A stretch of 64,000 nt of DNA from Tuctoria greenei (taxonomy: Eukaryota > Streptophyta > Magnoliopsida > Poales > Poaceae). A program made the translations under genes and the position numbers. The DNA lies in NCBI GenBank assembly GCA_036927565.1, contig JAYESD010000008.1, forward strand, positions 109,290,279-109,354,278. The letters are read 5' to 3'. Each line of letters starts with the position of its first letter. The stretch's first letter is position 1. The notes under the pieces were generated by a model. That model was not told where the DNA came from. It saw only the letters and a list, made by a program, of their open reading frames with translations, and ran no database searches. Positions 57,401 to 64,000 of the stretch are shown one piece after another.

Positions 57401-57627
57401 CTAGTGCCATTTGCATTGCTAAAAACCCTGTGCAACATTCTAGAACTAAGCACATTGATATTAGGTATCACTTCCTCCGTGATAATGTCGAAAAAGGAAA
57501 CATTGTGCTTCACCAAGTAGATACCGAACAACAATTGGCTGACATTTTTACAAAACCTTTGGATTTCACTCGTTTTTGTTTCATTCGTAGTGAAATAGGG
57601 GTTATGCATCCTCATGGCTTAAATTGA
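54481..57627 (+). pseudogene. pol: E7 pol: protease, integrase, RT, RNase H
   Basis: It follows gag in the same frame. The protease site IVDSG is directly followed by NKEWFSS; the CxxHMTG stretch seen after DSG in E2 and E3 is missing. Pre-integrase WHRRLGH...CSSCRHAK (about 54880-55005). Frameshift near 55060. The integrase core has HLDTVGP, RSDNGIEF and NGVVERRN, all acidic positions present. TGA 56183-56185 stands where a Trp codon is expected. RT has GTKWVF, a frameshift near 56411, QPPGFE, and catalytic YVDD (about 56674-56685). RNase H is open to 57627 with STAESEY, CDNTSA and ADIFTKPL. Only a few lesions are present, so it is younger than E3, E5 and E6. Confidence 0.9.
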
Positions 57628-58584
57628 GGGGGAGTTTTCAAACTTGAGAAGTCTATGTGTGCATCTGAAATTAAAATAATATGGGCATAGTATTTCATAC
57701 ATATATGACTTTGTGATTCCTTTTACATACTAAAAGTTCTTACTACATTACTCGTGTTATACATTTTGTAGTTTTTGCCATGTCTAGTAATTGGAATAAT
57801 TACTTACACTAAATCTGGTCATGGTTGAACTTTCTTGCTGTTTTGAACTTGTTGCATGCTCACAAGTGCTTTTAATCATAAATAATTAATCAAGTAATCA
57901 ACTCACATGTTGAGTTTTTATGAACAAATATAAATTGAGAAAAGACCAAGAGAATATGCATGCATCGCACTTCTTCTTTTGAGATGGCTTATCATTGCAC
58001 TTAGATATGAACTTGGAAGAAGTTGTGTATGACTAAAACCATGTCCTTAAGCTTCTGATTGTCGAATGACATAGGCTTGGCTTGGTTGGTTAGAATAAGG
58101 TAGATACACATATAATCTCTTGCAAATATCATATGATCTAAATTTGTGCTTTGAAAAATAATAAAATGCAGCAACAAGTGTCATGCTCTCAGGTATTGAA
58201 ATAGTTAAGTTTGTGAGATCATGACTTGCTTAAATTGAAAATTACATTTGATCTCTAGCATGGCTTACACTACTTTATGTATCTCATTGTTGTGATAGTG
58301 TAAGTTACTTGATAGTATGACTTGGATGAGCTTTGTTTTATATGTATATGTTATAATATGCTCATAACAATTAAAATTTCTCTTTTGAACCTTGCTGAAT
58401 ACATTGTCAAAGGGGGAGAGATAATATGGTGAATTATGCAAGGATGAGAAATATGTATAGGGGGAGAAATTTATTTCTATCTCATTGGATTTTTTTAAAA
58501 AAAAAGGAAAATTGTTCTCAAAACTTTTTATGCCAATGTTCGGATTTTAAATGGTGTTGCCAATGCATTCATCAAGGGGGAGAT
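57628..58584 (+). other. E7 3' untranslated region and polypurine tract
   Basis: About 950 bp, AT-rich, without an ORF. The polypurine tract AAGGGGGAGAT (58574-58584) precedes the 3' LTR. An earlier purine-rich AAAGGGGGAGAGA lies at about 58409. Confidence 0.8.
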
Positions 58585-58986
58585 TGTGAGACCTATGTGT
58601 GTTGAATACATTGGCTTTGACAATAAAAGTTTTGAATGCTGCCTTTACATCTTTTTAGCAAGGTCCGACTCTAGCTCCGAGCTTCTGCATGGTCCGACAA
58701 TAGGTCCGACATTCTTTGTCTAGGTCCGACATGTTTTTGGGTAGATCCGGTGAGCTTTGTCTTTAGCTTCGGCATGTCTTTGATAGCTCCGGCATGTCTT
58801 TGTTAAGCTCCAACATGTTTCTCTAGCTCCGGCTTTTGGGTTAACTAGTTTCGACTAGTTTTGGTCAGCTCCGGCGCTAGGCCCGACTAGCTTTGGTTAG
58901 CTCCAGTGCTAGGTCCTACTAGTTTTGATAATATCTGGCGCTATGTTGTACTATCTTTGATAAGCTCCGACGCTAGGTTGTACTAG
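58585..58986 (+). repeat. E7 3' LTR, first 402 bp
   Basis: TGTGAGACCTATGTG... matches the 5' LTR and is cut after GTACTAG at 58986. In the 5' LTR the matching place reads GTACTAGCTTTGG. ACTAG (58982-58986) is the presumed E8 target copy. Confidence 0.9.
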
Positions 58987-60430
58987 TGTAAGGATCGAAT
59001 GCCCAAGAGGGGGGTGAATTGGGCTTCTTTTCAAAAATTAAAGCAATAAAAGCTTAACTACTAAAAGCCCAATTCTCTATGCAAACAACCTATGCATTCA
59101 AGTGAATAATAATTTTGCGGTATATGAAATGCATAAGTGTAACGGGAAGGAAGAATGTGCAAACTTCCAAGAAGACACGAAGACACGATGATTTATCCTG
59201 TCGTTCAGCAAGATCATCAAGACCTTCCTACATCCACGTTGTGGCACCCACCCAAGGGTATAGCCACTCCCAAGTCACCGAGACCAGGGATCTTCACTAA
59301 AAGTCCCCGTTCGCCATCCCCGGCAAGGTGGAGCTCAAGCCTTGTACAATTTTGATCCTCCGGGCTTCCACAACCGTCTCTCCAATCACCGACTGTTACA
59401 CGGTGAATGCAATCACCAAGAGACATTCCCTTACAGCTCTCACTAGACTAGAGACTCCAATCACCAAGAATGGAAGCACACAAGCATCATCTCTAGCAAG
59501 TTCGAGCCTATCTCTTGGTGTACAAGTGGTGTAAATGATGTGGAAGTGGTAGCTCAACGTCTTGAATGCTTGGTAATGTGTAGAGTAGCTCTGGGCATCA
59601 AGACTTATTGAAATGACCGGTTGAAGAGGTATAAATAGCTAGCTTCCATGAAATAGCCGTTGGAAAAGTAGGCTGGCATCACTGTTCTGCAAACACCGGA
59701 TGATCCGATGTTCTCCCTTCAGTTGTCATCGGTCGAATACAAATTAGCTGATGTCACTGTGTCAGATATGACCGTTGATCGACCGATGTTGTATACACCT
59801 GTACATCAGATAATCTGGTGACACTTGATCCAAAATGGTCCAGAAATAATGCTTACTGGAGTGATTGACCGATGTGTTGTAATTGTACATCGGATGGTCT
59901 GGTGTTACACTTGGTCCAGGGAAATTGCTTACTGGAATGATCGACCGATGTAACACTTGCTTCATCATAGGATGATCTGGTGTATACTCAAGTCTGAGGT
60001 CTTTTTCTGCTGTTGAGCCAACTCGACCTATGTAGTGTTTTCTGGATACATTGGTTGATCCGGTGAGTTGATTTTGTCTGCTTCGAGTTGTTCTAAGTGA
60101 TTATTTTTTGGAATTTGTTCGAGTGACCTCTTAGACATTTGTTTGAAATGTTCTTCTGATGACGACCAAGTCTCAAGTGCTGTCAATTTTGATGGAGTGA
60201 TTTTGACATTTGTGCTTTTTCTTTTAGTCTTCATGAAAATCGATTGACCACGTGAAATAGTTTGTTTAGGGGTATCCAATTGTATCCAATGAGCAGTAGA
60301 TGATATAAATATAGAGTCCATTAAGTGTGATGAGTTATACGAGAGACCTTGCATCGACAAACTCATTAGTGGTATCCAACAGTTGTCATTAATCACCGAA
60401 ACCATACCTCGTGGGGCCTAGATGCTTTCA
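58987..60430 (-). repeat. E8 3' LTR, 1444 bp
   Basis: Minus strand TGAAAGCATCTAGGCCCC...GGGCATTCGATCCTTACA, with TG/CA ends. It includes palindrome-family copies such as CCGGATGATCCGATG (about 59697). The sequence next to the expected TATA site reads CTATTTATACC on the minus strand, which is not a clear TATA box. Confidence 0.9.
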
Positions 60431-60445
60431 ATCTCCCCCTTTTTG
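60431..60445 (-). other. E8 polypurine tract
   Basis: Minus strand AAAAAGGGGGAGAT, directly before the LTR, identical in type to E3. Confidence 0.88.
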
Positions 60446-60678
60446 GTGATTGATGACAACACAACGAGTAAAGCATAACAGTGATGAAATTTAGAATACG
60501 ATACTCGGAAAGAATATGCAACAAGTACAAGATCCAGCACACGAAACTCAAAGGCTCAAAAGCGATCAATAACACATGAGAGAATTAAGTGGCACACGAA
60601 TACTCAAAGATAGCAAGAAAATATCAAATCTCGCAAAATAAATACCCCCCTACAACTAGGACTCCCCCTAGGACAAAG

Positions 60679-60950
60679 CTATCCCTCCCCCTGACTCTTC
60701 TCCCCCTTTGGCATCAAGACACCAAAAAGGGAAGCCGAGTGCCTAAGGATCCTGAGCGCTTGGGGCGATGACGAACTGGTCACCATCGGGGGTGCTGTCG
60801 TTGGAGCTGCTGCCTGCAGCTGCTGAGGCTGGAGTGGAGCGGCGACGGCGGGTGGCGGCAGGGCGAGGAGTGAGGCGTCGGGGAGAGAGAAGAAACGAAG
60901 AGGCGCTAAATAGGTGGGGCCCAAACCCTAGCTCAAATTTTAACATCGGA
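60679..60950 (-). pseudogene. E8 remnant of a third ORF, C-terminal end
   Basis: Minus-strand frame with Pro/Arg/Ala-rich sequence, then SSNDSTPDGDQFVIAPSAQDP and a stop, followed by GGTGTCTTGATGCCAAAGGG, the same phrase that follows E3's third ORF. The rest of the ORF is missing, so E8 appears internally deleted here. Weak but positionally consistent. Confidence 0.4.
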
Positions 60951-61214
60951 TGATCCGACGTCAGTTGAGAGGTGCATCGATCGAATGGTACAGTAAGGGT
61001 ATTCCAGAGGCACCTTCGGCATTGGATGATCCGACGTGGAAACGATTATCATCGGTTGAATTTGGAACAACTACAGAAATGTGAACATCGGATGCTCCGA
61101 TGTTTCTCAGAATGAACTCATCGGTTGATTTGACTTTCTGACTGAGCTGACCCTTGTACTTAAGCACAAACTGATCCGATGAAGCTTCTGCCCTAAGCAT
61201 CGGATAATCCGATG
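60944..61214. repeat. E8 palindromes of the CATCGGAT-N-ATCCGATG type
   Basis: Copies at about 60944-60960, 61020-61035, 61086-61103 and a perfect 17-bp copy at 61198-61214. Half-copies (CATCGGTTGA) lie between them. Confidence 0.8.
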
Positions 61215-61834
61215 ACTATAAAAGATCAGCAACAACCCATATATGTCCTTTGACTTAAACAAACAAAGAGAAACACAAGTCTTAGGACTTTTTGGGCAAC
61301 CCCTTACCCCTCAAAAAGATTATAACACTAGTTGCCAATAACTTGGCTAAGCCCTAAAGAAAATAGAACACCAGAAAAATCAAGGAAGAAATCCAAATAA
61401 AATTTAAGGCCCATGCTTTGTGAGTTAGAGGATGAAGGCTTCTATATTTTTTAAAGCATGTTCCTTTAGGCATTAACGCACCTAACACATTGTTCTTTCC
61501 ACATCATATGAGTTGAGATATTGCATTTCAAACAAGTCTCTTTCTCATGAAGTGGGTTCCCCTTTGTGACAATCTACCGTATGCAATGCCAAACAATTTT
61601 TAATGCAGGAAATTAAACATGAGTGCAAGTCTATATGGCAGGCATCATGCAAGACATAAATTAAATCTATCTTGCCAAATTTTAACCTTTCAAAGGCTTC
61701 TTCAGGGAGAGCCACTCTCCAAGTCTTGGGGAAACCCAAAAGAACCTCCATCGCAAGCTAAACCTTGCTCGCCCCTATCCTTTGAAAGTTAGACAAGACT
61801 TATATGTGATGCATTCTTACATGACCATGGCAAC
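61215..61834 (-). other. E8 region after pol
   Basis: About 620 bp with no ORF or repeat that I recognise; the untranslated part between pol and the palindromes. Confidence 0.6.
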
Positions 61835-64000
61835 TTACATGACGTTTGATGCATCTAGCACATTTAATTCACTCCTTAGTCTAGAAAAGGTTTTCTCATC
61901 AAGTGGTTTAGTGAAGATATCCGCCAATTGTTCTTCGGACCTAACACCTTGCAAGGAGATTTCTCCCTTAGCTTCATGGTCCCGCAAGAAATGATGGCGA
62001 ATATCAATGTGCTTAGTGCGGGAGTGTTGAACGGGGTTTTTAGCAATCTTAACCGCACTTTCATTGTCACAAAGGAGAGGCACACAACCAAGTTTAACAC
62101 CAAAGTCCAAAAGGGTTTGCTTCATATAAAGGATTTGGGCACAACATGCACCGGCCGCTATATATTCCGCTTCTGCAGTGGACAATGCAACGGAGTTTTG
62201 CTTCTTGCTAGACCAAGATACTAGGGAACGCCCAAGCAAGTGGCACCCTCCAGAGGTACTCTTGCGATCCACACGGCATCCGGCAAAGTCCGAATCCAAG
62301 TAACCCAAGAGATGGAATTTAGCACCTTTGGGGTACCACAGGCCTACACTTGGGGTATGCTTGAGATACCAAAGTATCCTAAAGACCGCCTTCCGATGCG
62401 ATTCTTTAGGTGACCCTTGAAAGTGAGCACATAAGCATACACTAAACATGATATCAGGCCTGGATGCGGTAAGATAAAGCAATGAACCAATCATGGAACG
62501 GTAATTAGATTGGTCAATAGGTTTACCGTCCTTATCCGTGTCGAGATGACAATTTGTTGCCATTGGAGTACTTCTTGAGCTACAATCTCCCATCTCAAAT
62601 TTCTTCAAGAGGTCCTTGGTATATTTTTCTTGATAGATGAAGGTACCCTCTCGAAGTTGCTTGATTTGAAATCCAAGGAAGAAGTTGAGCTCTCCGATCA
62701 TTGACATCTCGAATTCCCTAGACATCATTTTGCCAAACTCGTGGCTAAGAGCTTCATTAGTTGAACCAAAAATAATATCATCGACATAAATTTGACAAAC
62801 AAATAGTTCTCCATCGATGTCTTTGGTGAAGAGTGTAGTGTCCACCCTCCCGATCTTGAATCCTTGCATGATCAAGAAATCCCGTAGTCGTTCATACCAC
62901 GCTCTAGGTGCTTGCTTGAGCCCGTAGAGCGCCTTGTGCAACCTATACACATGATTAGGATTCTTCGGATCTTCAAACCCGGGAGGTTGTTCAACAAAAC
63001 AAACTCGTTAATATAACCATTAAGAAAGGAACTTTTCACATCCATTTGATAAAACTTTATATTATGATGTGATGCAAAAGCAATAAGTATACGGATGGCT
63101 TCTAGTCGAGCGACCGGAGCAAATGTTTCTCCAAAGTCTAGTCCTTCAACTTGCGAGAACCCTTGGCCAGAAGTCTTGCCTTGTTGCGGATCAACACCGT
63201 TCTCGTCTTGTTTGTTGCGGTACACCCACTTTGTCCTGATGAAGTTCTTGTCCTTGGGTCGCTCCTCCAACGCCCAAATCCCCTTGAAGGACTTCCGATG
63301 ATTTGATCAATCGGATGCGCCTTGGAGATGTGTCCATGACTCATATGTGGTTGTGAAGCACTTGGTGGTGGTGATGCGTGTTGCTCTTCTTGTGGTTGGA
63401 CTTGATCATGGACTTGTTCTTATTCTTGATGTTGTGTGGCTTGTGAATCTTGTGTCGGCAATGGATCATCTTTTTCTTCTTCATCAACTTGAGGTGCGAT
63501 AGATGTGTTGATGTTGTAACTTGAAGCTCCCCCTTGATCATGGCTCTCCTCAACTTTAGGCTTGATGTCTCCAATGGTCATGTTCTTCATAGCTTCTCGT
63601 AGAGGCTCATCATCTATTTTATCATGACCAAAACTCTCCTCTTGGGAGCCATTAGTTTCATAAAACTCAACATCACACTTTCCTCAACTAAACCGGAGGT
63701 TTGGTTGAATACTCGATATGCTTTTGAGTTTGATGCATAACCAAGAAAGATACCAACATCACATCTTCTTTCAAACTTACCAAGCCTTTTCTTGCGGTAG
63801 ATATAGCACTTGCACCCGAAGACTCGGAAATAGGAGATGTTGGGCTTTCTCCCAATGAGGAGTTCGTACGGGGTCTTTTGAAGTAGTTGGTGTAGATAGA
63901 TCCAATTTGCGGCATGACACGTCGTGTTGATTGCTTCGGCCCAAAAATTCTCGAACGTGCCATAGTCATCAAGCATTGCTCGTGCACGAGTGATGAGAGT
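61835..64000 (-). pseudogene. pol: E8 pol: integrase C-terminus, RT, RNase H
   Basis: From the right edge: integrase C-terminal part (AEAINTTCHAANWIYLHQ...FRVFGCKCYIY), a frameshift near 63680, and an acidic linker with a TAA near 63420. RT follows with WVYRNKQDENG and QMDVKSSFLNGY, and frameshifts near 63190 and 63000. Then an open 371-codon stretch (62950-61835) runs from LHKALYGLKQAPRAWY through YVDD and SMIGSLLYLTASRPD to RNase H (STAEAEY, CDNESA, ADIFTKPL), ending at NVLDASNVM. The last stretch is well preserved. Confidence 0.9.

Larger units (their letters stand above)
50692..58986 (+). mobile_element. E7: Ty1/copia element (SIRE-like), 3' LTR interrupted by E8
   Basis: 5' LTR, tRNA-Met-type primer site, gag, pol in copia order, polypurine tract, and the first 402 bp of the 3' LTR. 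It has no third ORF. In the first roughly 200 bp of the two LTRs I count about ten differences. It is inserted in the E6 5' LTR and is itself broken by E8 at 58987. Confidence 0.92.
58987..64000 (-). mobile_element. E8: Ty1/copia element (SIRE-like), 3' part
   Basis: Minus strand: the end of integrase, RT, RNase H, an untranslated stretch with palindromes, a remnant of the third ORF, polypurine tract and a complete 3' LTR. The 5' half lies beyond the right edge. It is inserted in the E7 3' LTR and is the innermost member of the right stack. Its palindromes are of a different type (CATCGGAT-N-ATCCGATG) from those of E2 and E3. Confidence 0.9.

Overview
This window is repeat-dense plant nuclear DNA, almost certainly from a grass. 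The evidence is SIRE/Maximus-type Ty1/copia elements with 5' PBS matching initiator tRNA-Met, Tat/RIRE2-like and Tekay/Del-like Ty3/gypsy elements, and a Stowaway-type MITE. Species cannot be read from it. Nearly every base belongs to one of eight LTR retrotransposons (called E1 to E8 here), arranged as two nested stacks either side of a 4-kb island (about 27.3 to 31.1 kb).

Left stack, youngest to oldest: E1 (gypsy, minus, 1-6442) is inserted in pol of E2 (copia, minus, 6443-11972). E2 is inserted in gag of E3 (copia, plus, 11973-20034). E3 is inserted in gag of E4 (gypsy, plus, 20035 to about 27290). Each junction can be read directly: the LTR ends in TG/CA and the interrupted reading frame resumes on the next base. 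The far halves of E1-E3 and the 5' end of E4 lie beyond the left edge.

Right stack, oldest to youngest: E5 (gypsy, plus, 31099-38468) is interrupted by E6 (gypsy, minus, from 38469). E6's 5' LTR is interrupted at 50692 by E7 (copia, plus). E7's 3' LTR is interrupted at 58987 by E8 (copia, minus), which runs off the right edge.

The island holds exon-like blocks of an unrecognised host gene, a Stowaway MITE in one of its introns, and a solo gypsy LTR (29252-30297) with a perfect TATAA target-site duplication.

Most coding regions are decayed by stops and frameshifts; E1 is the most intact. Beyond gag and pol, the elements carry unusual parts: (i) a short palindrome, CGGAC-WW-GTCCG, clustered in the same layout in LTRs of a gypsy and two copia elements, and even inside a gag coding region; (ii) a third ORF in E3 between pol and the 3' LTR; (iii) in the Tat-like gypsy elements, a shared 3' module made of repeated 14-nt-loop hairpins with covarying stems, then a tandem array of about 70 bp whose monomers carry a covarying hairpin, then a long antisense ORF, which in E6 has an intact-looking spliceosomal intron; (iv) 55-bp U3 repeats each carrying a CACGTG-type G-box. 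Lineage names rest on recalled family features, not on database searches.
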